Counted from the stretch's first letter, positions 26,708 through 35,727 are shown. The stretch is DNA of 64,000 nt from Falsihalocynthiibacter halioticoli (GCF_025802015.1 NZ_JAOYFC010000001.1:1364001-1428000); one strand, 5' to 3'. Numbers and translations are program-made. The notes: generated from the letters alone by a model not told the origin.

Positions 26708-28777
26708 TCACCCGCGTCGTCTTCTGCGCCGACCGCCACCGCGCGTGTCGTCGCCACCTGTGTTGAACGTGACATTCGGCAGCGTCAGCACTTCGTTCAG
26801 GTGTGGGAAGGCCTCAACCGCGTTAGGGATATTGCTGGCGTTAACGAAGTGTTCTTGAAACCGCGGCTCGATGGCTGTTTCGACCTTGTGAATCGCTTTC
26901 ACCGTTGCTTCGATCTCGCGGCGCGCTTCTGTGTTAAGAAGTGCAATCCGCGCGCCCGTTCCGGCGGCGTTTCCGGCGGAGGTAACACGATCAAGCGGGC
27001 AATCAGGGATCATGCCCAGAACCATCGCGTGTTTCGGGCTAATATGCGCGCCAAAAGCGCCAGCAAGCACAATGCGGTCAACGCTATCCACCTCGAATTT
27101 ATCCATCAGCAGTCGTGCGCCCGAATAGAGCGCGGCCTTGGCCATCTGGATTTCGCGGATATCGCGGTTGGTGACAGTGATTTTCTGCCCGCCCAATGGG
27201 GTCGCGTCATAGAGCAAATAGGAATAGGTCCGCCCGTCAAGGAAGCAACGCTCGGTGCCGGTTTGCTCCGGTGCGCCGATAAGGCCCGGGGCGTCAACGA
27301 TGCCCGCCATGCGCATTTCGGCGACAATCTCGATGATACCAGAGCCGCAGATGCCAGTAACACCGGTTGCAAGCGCGGCCTCTTCGAAGCCGTCGTCGGT
27401 GGACCAGAGATCGCATCCGATGATTTTGAAACGTGGCTCTTTGGTGGTGGGATCAATCTCGACCCGCTCAATGGCGCCCGGTGCCGCGCGCTGGCCTGCG
27501 CTGATCTGTGCGCCTTCGAATGCAGGGCCGGTGGGGGAGGAACAGGCAAGAACCCGTTGCGTATTGCCCAATAGGATTTCGGCATTTGTTCCCACGTCGA
27601 CAACAAGCACCAACTCCTCTGATTTCTCCGGCGCTTCGGATAGGGCAACAGCCGCAGCGTCGGCGCCTACATGGCCCGCGATACAAGGGAGCATATAGAG
27701 CGCGGCATTCGGGTGCAGCGGCAGATCAAGGTCTGTGGCGCGCAGGTTGAGCGCATCGGATGTTGTCAGCGCAAAGGGCGCTTGGCCAAGCTCGTAGGGA
27801 TCAATTCCAAGGAACAGGTGGTGCATCACAGGGTTGCACACAACGACCGCATCCATGATCTGGGTAAGGTCAACTTCGGTTTCTTCGGCAATATCGGTGC
27901 AAAGCTGCGCCATTCCTTCGCGCACGGCTTTGGTCATCTCGCCCGCGCCACCCTCATTCATCATGGAGTAGCTAACACGGCTCATCAGGTCTTCGCCAAA
28001 CCTGATTTGCGGGTTCATAAGCCCAGCAGAAGCCACAACCTCGCCCGTTTCGAGATTACAGAGATGGCCCGCAATGGTGGTTGAGCCGAGGTCAATCGCG
28101 AGGCCGTAGAGCGGGCGCTCGTCAAAGGCAGGGTAGATTTCAGCAAGGCGTGGGCCGCTGCCCGTGGCGGGGTCGTGGATGATGCAAGTTACGGTCCAGT
28201 CGCCCTTGCGGAGAACTGATTGAAGCCGAGCGAGTACAGGAAGCGGGGCAGTGATACCCTCGATGTTCCACTGCGTTGCCAACGCCGCACTCAGGCGCTC
28301 GAAATCGCCGGTTGGGTCGTGCATGTCGGGTTGCTCGACCTGAACCAGAACGCGCTTGATCGATGGGGCGAGGATGATGTCGCGCGCCTCGGCACGTTTG
28401 CGCACCACCTGTTTGTGAACTTGGCTTTCGGGCGGCACATCGACAACCACATCGCCCTGAACCGTCGCCTGACAGCCCAACCGCCGTCCGGCTTTCAGGC
28501 CGCGGATACTGTCATAGCGTTCTTCGACCTTGTTGAATGGCGATAGCGCATCTGGCGAGACTGTAACGCCGTGTTTCGGGAATTCGCCTTGGCCCGGTGT
28601 GATCTGACACTTGCTACAGATGCCACGCCCACCACAAACCGAGTCCAGATCAACGCCCAATTGCCGCGCGGCAGTCAAGATCGGCGTGCCCAGCGCAAAG
28701 CGGCCGCGTTTGCCCGAAGGCGTGAACACAACAAGCGCGTCATTGGGAAGGATCGGATCGTGCAGAGGGTCGCTCAC
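26708..28777 (-). CDS. RamA-like corrinoid protein reactivase (2Fe-2S + ASKHA, DUF4445)
   Basis: A 689-residue protein that should re-reduce inactive cob(II)alamin bound to a corrinoid protein, using ATP and an iron-sulfur cluster. Residues 40-75 carry a plant-type [2Fe-2S] site, CGGRGICSKC, with a further Cys in RLGCQA. The rest is an actin-like ATPase: LAIDLGSTTIAGHL near 228, VVDVGTNAEILLG near 395, and GICGSGIIEIVAEM near 495. RamA-like proteins of this kind replace the SAM-dependent activation domain of MetH in some Roseobacters (the split methionine synthase known from Phaeobacter inhibens). Here the partner methyltransferase is immediately upstream. The chain ends in an Arg/Gly-rich tail (TRGGGRRRRRRG) not expected of the family. 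Confidence 0.88.
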   Translation of the reverse strand: MSDPLHDPILPNDALVVFTPSGKRGRFALGTPILTAARQLGVDLDSVCGGRGICSKCQITPGQGEFPKHGVTVSPDALSPFNKVEERYDSIRGLKAGRRLGCQATVQGDVVVDVPPESQVHKQVVRKRAEARDIILAPSIKRVLVQVEQPDMHDPTGDFERLSAALATQWNIEGITAPLPVLARLQSVLRKGDWTVTCIIHDPATGSGPRLAEIYPAFDERPLYGLAIDLGSTTIAGHLCNLETGEVVASAGLMNPQIRFGEDLMSRVSYSMMNEGGAGEMTKAVREGMAQLCTDIAEETEVDLTQIMDAVVVCNPVMHHLFLGIDPYELGQAPFALTTSDALNLRATDLDLPLHPNAALYMLPCIAGHVGADAAAVALSEAPEKSEELVLVVDVGTNAEILLGNTQRVLACSSPTGPAFEGAQISAGQRAAPGAIERVEIDPTTKEPRFKIIGCDLWSTDDGFEEAALATGVTGICGSGIIEIVAEMRMAGIVDAPGLIGAPEQTGTERCFLDGRTYSYLLYDATPLGGQKITVTNRDIREIQMAKAALYSGARLLMDKFEVDSVDRIVLAGAFGAHISPKHAMVLGMIPDCPLDRVTSAGNAAGTGARIALLNTEARREIEATVKAIHKVETAIEPRFQEHFVNASNIPNAVEAFPHLNEVLTLPNVTFNTGGDDTRGGGRRRRRRG

Positions 28778-28833
28778 GGGATAGATGCCTTTGGTTGCTA
28801 TAAGTTTCGGAGTTATGTGACGTATTTAAACAG

Positions 28834-28870
28834 AAAAAGGCCGCAAGCAAATGCACTTACGGCCTTTTCT
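28834..28870 (-). terminator. Intrinsic terminator after the methyl-THF methyltransferase
   Basis: Read on the minus strand, GGCCGTAAG and CTTGCGGCC form a 9-base-pair stem (one G-U) flanked by AAAA before and TTTTT after. It lies 11 bases past the stop at 28881 and 57 bases before the ramA-like start, so the reactivase probably has its own promoter. The hairpin is nearly symmetric and would also work on the plus strand. Confidence 0.85.
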
Positions 28871-28880
28871 TTAAGAGTGA

Positions 28881-29870
28881 TCAGGATGCGCGGCGACGGC
28901 TTCCGCCACGACGACCACCACGGCCAGTTGGCACAGCAGAGGCAGCCGATGCCTCGGCGAAGGGTGTTCCTGCCTCGACTGCATCGAGTACGCGGCTGAA
29001 CTTGATCCATTCACCGCCATTCGGGTCTTTGTTGTTGAGGAAGTTCGCTGCGCGGATGGCTTCCATTTCAACGGGGCGTACTGGGTTCATGATTGCGCTT
29101 GTCATACCCGCGCCAATTGCCATTGGTAGGAACGCTGCGTTTACGCCGTGACGATGGGGTAGGCCGAAGGAAACGTTCGACGCGCCGCAAGTTGTGTTCA
29201 CGCCCAGTTCCTCACGCAGACGACGCACCAAAGTAAATACCTGCTGCCCAGCGCTCGCCATGGCGCCGATTGGCATCACGAGCGGATCAACCACGATATC
29301 ATGCGCCGGAATGCCGAAATCGGCGGCGCGCTCGACGATCTTCTTGGCAACGGCGAAACGCACTTCCGGGTCTTCGGAAATACCTGTGTCATCGTTGGAG
29401 ATTGCCACAACCGGCACATTGTATTTCTTGACCAGCGGCAGCACCAATTCAAGGCGCTCTTCTTCACCCGTCACAGAGTTGAGGAGCGGACGGCCCGCGG
29501 CGGCTTCAAGGCCCGCTTCAAGTGCGGCGGGAACCGAACTGTCGATGCAGAGCGGAATGTCAGTGACGGCCTGAACGCGCGCGATCAGCTCGCTCATCAA
29601 TGGTGGCTCTACAAAGTTGTTGTCGGCATAGCGTGGGTCTTCGGCCATTTTGTTCGAGAACACAGCACCCGAGTTGATGTCGAGGATATTCGCACCACAG
29701 GCGACCTGCTCAAGCGCGTCTTTCTCGACAGTGGAGAAGTCTCCGGCCTCAAGCTCGGCGGCAAGCTTCTTGCGGCCAGTCGGGTTGATACGCTCGCCAA
29801 TCACACAGAAGGGTTCGTCAAACCCGATGATGGCTGTTTTGCTTTTGCTCTCGATAACGGTGCGGGTCAT
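28881..29870 (-). CDS. Methyltetrahydrofolate:corrinoid methyltransferase (pterin-binding domain protein)
   Basis: A 329-residue single-domain pterin-binding TIM barrel that moves a methyl group from methyl-THF to a corrinoid protein. Seen in order: FCVIGERINPTGRKKLA near residue 22, GANILDINSGA near 60, LCIDSSVPAALEAGL near 110, NSVTGEE near 130 and the GASNVSFGLP loop near 235. This is the activity of the central MetH domain, present here as a free protein. The last residues (GRGGRRGGSRRRAS) form an Arg/Gly tail like that of the RamA-like neighbour. The start overlaps the metF stop by ATGA. No corrinoid-binding or homocysteine-binding module lies in the window; they must be elsewhere. Confidence 0.87.
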   Translation of the reverse strand: MTRTVIESKSKTAIIGFDEPFCVIGERINPTGRKKLAAELEAGDFSTVEKDALEQVACGANILDINSGAVFSNKMAEDPRYADNNFVEPPLMSELIARVQAVTDIPLCIDSSVPAALEAGLEAAAGRPLLNSVTGEEERLELVLPLVKKYNVPVVAISNDDTGISEDPEVRFAVAKKIVERAADFGIPAHDIVVDPLVMPIGAMASAGQQVFTLVRRLREELGVNTTCGASNVSFGLPHRHGVNAAFLPMAIGAGMTSAIMNPVRPVEMEAIRAANFLNNKDPNGGEWIKFSRVLDAVEAGTPFAEASAASAVPTGRGGRRGGSRRRAS

Positions 29871-30862
29871 GTGGTGTCCTTGTTGGAGGGAGGCGTTTGT
29901 GTTGTTTGGCCCTCAGCGGATACAGCCGCGAGGGAAGGTGTTTTCGGTGTTGCGTCGGAGTGGCTTATAGCCCACTCCGCCGAGGTTTTGATACCGCCAA
30001 GCGGGAAAATATGCAGCGACTTGAGCAGGCTGTCTGGGTTGGCGGCGCAATAATCTGCAATTTCCGTTACAAGCTCTGTCGGCTCATAGGGGCGGACGAG
30101 CTTCGTCACGTCGCGCGCGCGTTTCTGAAGCACGTCAAGGCTCGGTCCAACGCCGCAAGCAATGGCAAAGCGGATCAGCGTTTGCAGCTTGGCGGGGCCA
30201 GCGATGCCGAGGTGAACAGGTAGGGTGATGCCTTCATCGGCAAGACGCTCGGCCCATGCGATCACTGGTGCGGCCTCAAAGGCGAATTGTGTTGTGATCG
30301 CGACTTCGGCGTCGGTTGTTTCTGAAAATCCTTGTTTCCAGTGGAGTGCCTCCGTCACGTTGCGGGTGCCGCCGTCTGGGTCAATATCGCGATTGCCCTC
30401 TGGGTGACCGGCGACGAACAGTTGGCGGAAGTCACCAAAAAGGCCGGTTTCAAGCAATTGGATCGAACTGTCGAAGTCACCCACAGGTGTTGACGGTCCA
30501 CCAGCAAGCACGAGAGCCTGTGATACATCCGCTTCACCCTTGTAACGACGGAGAGTTTCCGAAAGCTCGTCATGGCTTTTGAACAGGCGGGCAGGGAAGT
30601 GCGGGACAGGCTCAAAACCTTCGCGGCGCAGACGCGCGGCGGTTGCAACCATATCGTCGACTTCGGTGCCCTCGATATGCGCAATATAGGTGCGCGTTCC
30701 TTGGGGAAGGATATCGGCAAAGCTCTCGATCTTTGCGGCGGTGCGGGGCATCACCTCGATTGAATACCCCTCCATCAACGCCTTGACCGAGGCGGGAACC
30801 TGCGGTGCAAATCGTGCTGCGTTCTGCGCATCGCTCCTGCGCTGGAATTTCAATAGCGACAT
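29867..30862 (-). CDS. metF: Divergent methylenetetrahydrofolate reductase
   Basis: A 331-residue flavoprotein-type TIM barrel that should reduce methylene-THF to methyl-THF. The usual N-terminal FSFEFFPPKT motif is replaced by GYSIEVMPRTAAK near residue 30, keeping only the glutamate; VLAGGPSTPVGDF near 120 and LFVAGHPEGNRDI near 145 are recognisable MetF segments. The product feeds the methyltransferase encoded immediately after it, with which it shares an ATGA overlap. The frame extends to 30898, but GGAGG precedes the ATG at 30862 and MSLLKFQ looks like the real N terminus. The divergence from E. coli MetF suggests a specialised branch. Confidence 0.83.
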   Translation of the reverse strand: MSLLKFQRRSDAQNAARFAPQVPASVKALMEGYSIEVMPRTAAKIESFADILPQGTRTYIAHIEGTEVDDMVATAARLRREGFEPVPHFPARLFKSHDELSETLRRYKGEADVSQALVLAGGPSTPVGDFDSSIQLLETGLFGDFRQLFVAGHPEGNRDIDPDGGTRNVTEALHWKQGFSETTDAEVAITTQFAFEAAPVIAWAERLADEGITLPVHLGIAGPAKLQTLIRFAIACGVGPSLDVLQKRARDVTKLVRPYEPTELVTEIADYCAANPDSLLKSLHIFPLGGIKTSAEWAISHSDATPKTPSLAAVSAEGQTTQTPPSNKDTT

Positions 30863-30888
30863 GCATTTCCTCCAAAGTGATTTCAGGG

Positions 30889-31185
30889 TCAGGCCCATCC
30901 GTTGTTAGAAATCAGCTCTATTAGGCGTGTTTTGTCGAACTCTGTCTCAAGGCGTTCGGCCGTCGCGGTCGCTGCTTCTTGATCCGAACCTTCAACCTCC
31001 ACCGGATCCGCCTTGCGCCATTCCGCAAGATAGGCATCGGTTTCCGCCGCGCCAGAGGCCATCGCCGCACGGTCTATTGCCTGCTCAAACCGCTCGGAAA
31101 GCTGGATTTTCACGCCCCGCCGCCCTTTACCTGCGATCACCTGAGCCGGAATGTCCCGCCAGTACACGATGGTCACTTTTGCCAT
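30889..31185 (-). CDS. Small protein of the so-called virulence factor family, one-carbon operon
   Basis: A 98-residue soluble protein, mostly alpha/beta by eye, beginning MAKVTIVYWRDIPAQVIAGK and containing GRRGVKIQLSERFEQAIDRAAM. It resembles the family labelled virulence factor (Virulence_fact) in databases, a name with no functional support in this setting. It is first in the operon, 26 bases ahead of metF, in front of the methyl-THF methyltransferase. The long upstream frame to 31644 is an artefact overlapping ppx; AGAAGGGAA precedes the ATG at 31185. A structural or regulatory role in corrinoid methyl transfer is inference from position. Confidence 0.72.
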   Translation of the reverse strand: MAKVTIVYWRDIPAQVIAGKGRRGVKIQLSERFEQAIDRAAMASGAAETDAYLAEWRKADPVEVEGSDQEAATATAERLETEFDKTRLIELISNNGWA

Positions 31186-31491
31186 TGCTGATTCCCTTCT
31201 CACTTTGTTGTAGGGCCGCGTCTCTGTGTTCCGAGGTCGATTTTCGACCAAGAACAGAACACATGCGACGCCATCCTGCGGGCCAAGTCTTACTCCAGTG
31301 GGGCGCGGGTGAACATGGGGCGTAATTGGAAAAATCTTCATGTTCATTATGAGGTGATGGTGTTTGCGCGCTCTGTGACGCGCGGTAAATGCGAAGTGCG
31401 GCACAAGCCGACAGGGTTTTTCGCGGACGCATCTTGCGCCTCCTGTCGGAAGGGCATAGCTTGGAGTTAACTCGAAATGGAGGGCGTAAAG
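31186..31491. other. Divergent intergenic region, metF operon / ppx
   Basis: About 300 bases between divergently transcribed units. I see no gene, riboswitch or strong palindrome. It should carry the promoters of both units; a short A/T-rich patch at about 31318-31355 is the likeliest place, without a clear -35/-10 pair. In particular I see neither a SAM nor a cobalamin riboswitch signature. Confidence 0.4.
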
Positions 31492-32604
31492 ATGACGCCC
31501 AAGCGTCCCTATGGTGCGGGCGCGGTCCCCGAAAACGTGGTTGAAAGCCCCGCGCCGACTCCCCCTTCCGGAGGCCTCTATGCGGCTCTGGATCTGGGAA
31601 CAAATAGTTGTCGGATGTTGATTGCCCGCCCCAAAGGCGCGCAATTCGAAGTCGTAGACAGCTTTTCCAAACCTGTTCAGCTCGGCGCAGGGCTTGAAGC
31701 CTCTGGGCGGCTCTCGCGCAGCTCAATCACGCGCACGGTACAGGCTATGCGGATTTGCCAGAAGAAACTGCGCCGCCACAAGGTCAAGAACATGCGCCTC
31801 GTGGCGACAGAAGCGTGCCGCAGAGCCACCAACGGGCGCGATCTTATTGCGCGGGTAAAGCGCGAAACTGGCCTCAAGCTTGAAATTATCCCCGCACAAG
31901 AAGAAGCCCGCCTTGCGGTCATTTCCTGCGCACCTTTGGTAAGCAAACAGACCGAGCAACTTTTGATCGTTGATATCGGAGGCGGCAGCACAGAGCTTGT
32001 GTGGCTTGATGTATCACACCTTGATAAGCACGAGCGCATGGCTGCGATTATGCAGGTTAAACAGGGGTTTCGGCTTGGCGAAGCGCCGGAAACGCAAGCG
32101 CGGATTGTGGATTGGATCTCTGTGCCGCTCGGTGTGGCGACCCTGCGTGACCAGTTCATGGACGTGACCGACGATGGCGCACGCTTTGCCCTGATGAGTT
32201 GGTTTTTCGAAGAGAAACTTGCGAATTTCTCGCCTTATGATGGCGATCACGTCCGAGACGGATTCCAGATCATCGGAACCTCGGGAACGGTTACAACTGT
32301 TGCTGCAAGCCATCTTGGGTTGCGCCGCTATGATCGAAACAAGGTCGATGGTTTGCGGATGAGCAGTGATGAAATAGACGCCGTTATTCAGGACTATCTG
32401 CATCTTGGTCCAGAGGGGCGACGGGTTGATCCGCGGATCGGGCGGGATCGTCAGGCGCTTATCATGTCGGGCGCGGCAATCCTCCAAGCATTGTTGCGCG
32501 TTTGGCCAACAGATAAACTTTCAGTAGCGGATCGCGGTTTGCGCGAAGGTTTGCTATATGCGCTTATGAGTGCGGATGGGGTATTAACAGAAGAGGCCGG
32601 ATAA
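31492..32604 (+). CDS. Ppx/GppA family exopolyphosphatase
   Basis: A 370-residue ASKHA-fold phosphatase acting on polyphosphate or pppGpp. The N-terminal phosphate loop AALDLGTNSCRMLIARP, the second loop LLIVDIGGGSTELVW and the adenosine-side segment GTSGTVTTVAASHLG are present. Without the C-terminal HD-like domains it is of the short type. ATG codons at 31477 and 31492 are both possible; GGAGGG seven bases before the second favours it. Its stop overlaps the rlmE start (TAATG), a pairing common in alphaproteobacteria. Confidence 0.9.
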   Translation: MTPKRPYGAGAVPENVVESPAPTPPSGGLYAALDLGTNSCRMLIARPKGAQFEVVDSFSKPVQLGAGLEASGRLSRSSITRTVQAMRICQKKLRRHKVKNMRLVATEACRRATNGRDLIARVKRETGLKLEIIPAQEEARLAVISCAPLVSKQTEQLLIVDIGGGSTELVWLDVSHLDKHERMAAIMQVKQGFRLGEAPETQARIVDWISVPLGVATLRDQFMDVTDDGARFALMSWFFEEKLANFSPYDGDHVRDGFQIIGTSGTVTTVAASHLGLRRYDRNKVDGLRMSSDEIDAVIQDYLHLGPEGRRVDPRIGRDRQALIMSGAAILQALLRVWPTDKLSVADRGLREGLLYALMSADGVLTEEAG

Positions 32605-33383
32605 TGGCGCAAGGTTCAGGAAAATCGGGTAAAGGGCGGCGCGGTGGCAAAGGAGCCGAAGGGCCGGCATCGCGTGCGAAATCAGGCCGTGGTCTACGCG
32701 ATCTGCGGACCAAAGTGAAATCCGCACGCGGGCGAAAACTCTCGTCCACACGCTGGCTTGAGCGACAGTTAAATGACCCCTATGTGAAGCGCGCGCAAGT
32801 CGATGGTTATCGGGGCCGCGCGGCCTATAAGATACTGGAGTTGGACGATAAATATCGCTTCCTTGTGCCGGGCGCGCGCGTTGTCGATCTTGGCTGTGCG
32901 CCAGGTGGCTGGTGTCAGGTTGCGGTGCGGCGTGTGAATGCGCTTGGGGAACGGAGCGGCAAGGCGATCGGCACGGTTCTGGGCGTGGACCTGCAAGAGG
33001 TCGATCCCGTGGCGGGCGCGGAAATTCATGTGTTGGATTTTCTTGAGAATGACGCCGATGAAAAAGTTAAAGAATGGCTCAATGGCTCGGCCGATGTCGT
33101 GATGAGCGATATGGCGGCTGCGTCCTCTGGCCACAAACAGACCGATCACAACCGCATCATTGCGCTTTGTGAGGCGGCTGCATATTTTGCTTTCGACGTT
33201 CTCGAAGAGGGCGGCACATTTGTAGCTAAGGTACTCGCAGGGGGTGCCGAAGGGGATCTGCAAAAACTGCTGAAACGTCGATTTACCAAGGTTGTAAACG
33301 TCAAACCTCCGGCAAGCCGCGCGGACAGTTCGGAAAAATTCGTCGTTGCGACCGGTTACAAAGGTCCGCTTTTGGACGAATAG
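32604..33383 (+). CDS. rlmE: 23S rRNA (uridine-2552-2'-O)-methyltransferase
   Basis: Methylates the A-loop of 23S rRNA during 50S assembly. After a basic Gly/Lys/Arg-rich leader of about 45 residues comes the FtsJ core: RAAYKILELDDKYRFL, the SAM-binding VVDLGCAPGGWCQVAVRR near residue 95, VLDFLENDADE and the MSDMAA segment. The catalytic set K-D-K-E is plausible from AYK, DMA, AKVL and SSEKF. The 259-residue length exceeds E. coli RlmE because of the basic leader, which is usual in this order. It starts in the ppx stop. Confidence 0.92.
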   Translation: MAQGSGKSGKGRRGGKGAEGPASRAKSGRGLRDLRTKVKSARGRKLSSTRWLERQLNDPYVKRAQVDGYRGRAAYKILELDDKYRFLVPGARVVDLGCAPGGWCQVAVRRVNALGERSGKAIGTVLGVDLQEVDPVAGAEIHVLDFLENDADEKVKEWLNGSADVVMSDMAAASSGHKQTDHNRIIALCEAAAYFAFDVLEEGGTFVAKVLAGGAEGDLQKLLKRRFTKVVNVKPPASRADSSEKFVVATGYKGPLLDE

Positions 33384-33482
33384 CGCGTCGGGCGCGTCTC
33401 CTGTCCAGATTGCGCGAAAAACATCGAAACCGTTGGCAATTTTCGGCCTTCGTCGCGATGAATTGATTACAATTAACTTGCG

Positions 33483-33522
33483 AACAGAGCGCGTTCAGCG
33501 TTCTGTTTAACTGTATTGTTTT
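33483..33522 (+). terminator. Probable intrinsic terminator after ppx-rlmE
   Basis: AACAGAGCG (33483-33491) pairs with CGTTCTGTT (33499-33507) around a 7-base loop, with one G-U, followed by TAACTGTATTGTTTT. It lies 100 bases past the rlmE stop. Confidence 0.55.
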
Positions 33523-33627
33523 GATACCCCGCATTTGGATGAATTTGTGGTGGGTATATTTTTTAATAGTTTGCAATGGGTTACGCGGAAATGCTGAACT
33601 CTGTGCATATATTTATCGGAGGTCACT

Positions 33628-35727
33628 ATGTTGCCTTTCTCCCATTTGGTCCAAATCACGTCGTTAAAGCCCAAGGGTGTTTTTGCGGCTCTCGGCTGTA
33701 GCGTGGCATTGTCAGGCGTGGCGCTCGCAGAGGAATTGCCACCCGTGGGGCCGGATGATCTTGCCTTTTCTATCGAGAATATGGACCTCAGCGTTGATCC
33801 GGGCGAAAACTTCTATCGCTATGTGTCCGGCAAATGGCAGGATCGTGTTGAGCGACCCGAACAGTTGAGCTCCTATGGTTCGTTAACCATCGCGGGTGAA
33901 CGCGTGAAGGCGCAGATGAAGATTGCGCTTAAAGAGGCCGGAGAGGCCGCTGCAACAGCCGAAAAGGGCAGCCCAACGCAGCAGGTTGGCGACTTCTATA
34001 ACGCTTATATGGATACAGAGGCGCTCGATGCTGCTGGCATTGAGCCGATCAGAGGGTTGCTTGAGGAGGTGTCAGCGATTACCGACATGGCCGGCCTTAC
34101 AGAATTCATGTCCAAGATGATGCGTGAAGGTGGGCCGAGCCTGTTTTTGGTGCTCGCACCTATGGCTGATTTGGCCGACAGCAAAACTTATGCCTACTAC
34201 GCGGCTGCGGGGCTTTTCGGTATAGACTCCCATAATGAAGACTTGCTTCGTGAAGGGCCGGGTGGCGAGCGCTATGAGGGCTACAAAACCTATATCATGG
34301 AGATTTTTGAGATTTCCGGTTTTGACGCCGGAGATGCCGAGCGCATTGCCAAAACGTCACTTGAGATAGAGGCTGCGCTTCTGGACGGGAAACTGACTCC
34401 AGAAGAAATGGTCGACCCGCGCAATTTCTATAATCCGGTCACCCGAGATGAGTTACAGGCAGCAATTCCAGAAATCGACTTGGTGCAACTTACCACAGAT
34501 GTCGGAATGGAACTTCCGGAGCGTGTTATCCTGTCAGCGCCGCGCTATTTGCCGGTCCTCTCGAAGGTTCTTCAGGAGCGCACGATTGAAGACATTCGGG
34601 ATTATGTCACCTTCCGTGTCATTCACAATTATTCGGATTTGATGACAACGGAGTTCGATGAGCCGACGCGGAAATTCACAGAGGTTCTTACCGGTGTTGG
34701 CGTTCTTTTGCCGCGTGAAGAGCGTGCACTTTCGTTACTAAAGGAGGCGCTTGGTCATCCGTTGAGTCAAATCTACGTCGAGAAATACTACCCCGAAGAG
34801 ACGCGCCAAAAAGCGCTCGATATGGTCGAGCGTATTCAGGACGTATTCCGCTCGCGTATACCAAGCCGAGATTGGTTGTCAGAAGAAACAAAAGAAGCGG
34901 CGCTCCAAAAGCTTGACAGTTTTGACTACAAAATCGGCTACCCCGACGAATGGATCGATTACACTGGCGTTGATATCGGATCAGATATGGTGGCCAATTA
35001 TCGAAACCTTTCAGATTTCGAGAACACGCGTCTGATTGAACGGTCTAAAGGGCCGGTGGTTTCTGATCAATTCAACGAGGAGTCGACCTTACCAATCGTG
35101 ATCAACGCCGCCTATAGCCCGCTTGAAAATGGATTTCAGGTGCCAGCGGCTATTCAACAGCCCCCGATTTTCCAAGCCGACATGGACGCGCCGGTCTATT
35201 TCTGTCGTTTAGGCGGAATTATCGGACATGAGATGACACACGGGTTTGACACGGGCGGCCGTCAGTTTGATGCCGAGGGGAACCTGCGTGATTGGTGGAC
35301 AGCCGAAGATGCCGAAGCATTCGAAAAAGAAGCGCAAAAGCTGATTGATCAGGCCAATGCCGTTGAGATTCTGCCGGGCCTATATGTGAATGGTGAGCTC
35401 AATGTGAAAGAAAACATGGCGGATACGGGCGGCATCGCTTTCGCCCACGAAGCCTTGATGAACTATCTCGAAGAGCATCCGGAGGAGAACGTCGAGATTG
35501 ATGGGTTAACGCCATCGCAACGGTGTTTCATTTCGTGGGGCCAGATGTGGACTTGGAAAGCCACCGACCAGTTCATCCGCAGCCTTGTTGCCTCCGACGG
35601 TCACCCGCCAGGTGAGTACCGCGCCTATGCACCGTTGCAGCATATGGAGGCCTTTTATCAAGCGTTTGACATTCAGGAGGGTGACCCAATGTGGCTTGCG
35701 CCTGAAAAACGGGTCGAGGCGTGGTAA
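33628..35727 (+). CDS. Secreted M13-family (neprilysin/PepO) metallopeptidase
   Basis: A 699-residue zinc endopeptidase for oligopeptides. An N-terminal signal peptide (about 1-36, ending SGVALAEE) sends it to the periplasm. The zinc site HEMTH is at residues 534-538 within GGIIGHEMTHGFDTGG, and the third ligand glutamate lies in ENMADTGG near 595. NAAYSP near 493 corresponds to the substrate-binding NAYY motif, slightly altered. Length is typical for PepO. GGAGG before the ATG supports the start. It is monocistronic, between two terminator-like regions. Confidence 0.92.
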   Translation: MLPFSHLVQITSLKPKGVFAALGCSVALSGVALAEELPPVGPDDLAFSIENMDLSVDPGENFYRYVSGKWQDRVERPEQLSSYGSLTIAGERVKAQMKIALKEAGEAAATAEKGSPTQQVGDFYNAYMDTEALDAAGIEPIRGLLEEVSAITDMAGLTEFMSKMMREGGPSLFLVLAPMADLADSKTYAYYAAAGLFGIDSHNEDLLREGPGGERYEGYKTYIMEIFEISGFDAGDAERIAKTSLEIEAALLDGKLTPEEMVDPRNFYNPVTRDELQAAIPEIDLVQLTTDVGMELPERVILSAPRYLPVLSKVLQERTIEDIRDYVTFRVIHNYSDLMTTEFDEPTRKFTEVLTGVGVLLPREERALSLLKEALGHPLSQIYVEKYYPEETRQKALDMVERIQDVFRSRIPSRDWLSEETKEAALQKLDSFDYKIGYPDEWIDYTGVDIGSDMVANYRNLSDFENTRLIERSKGPVVSDQFNEESTLPIVINAAYSPLENGFQVPAAIQQPPIFQADMDAPVYFCRLGGIIGHEMTHGFDTGGRQFDAEGNLRDWWTAEDAEAFEKEAQKLIDQANAVEILPGLYVNGELNVKENMADTGGIAFAHEALMNYLEEHPEENVEIDGLTPSQRCFISWGQMWTWKATDQFIRSLVASDGHPPGEYRAYAPLQHMEAFYQAFDIQEGDPMWLAPEKRVEAW

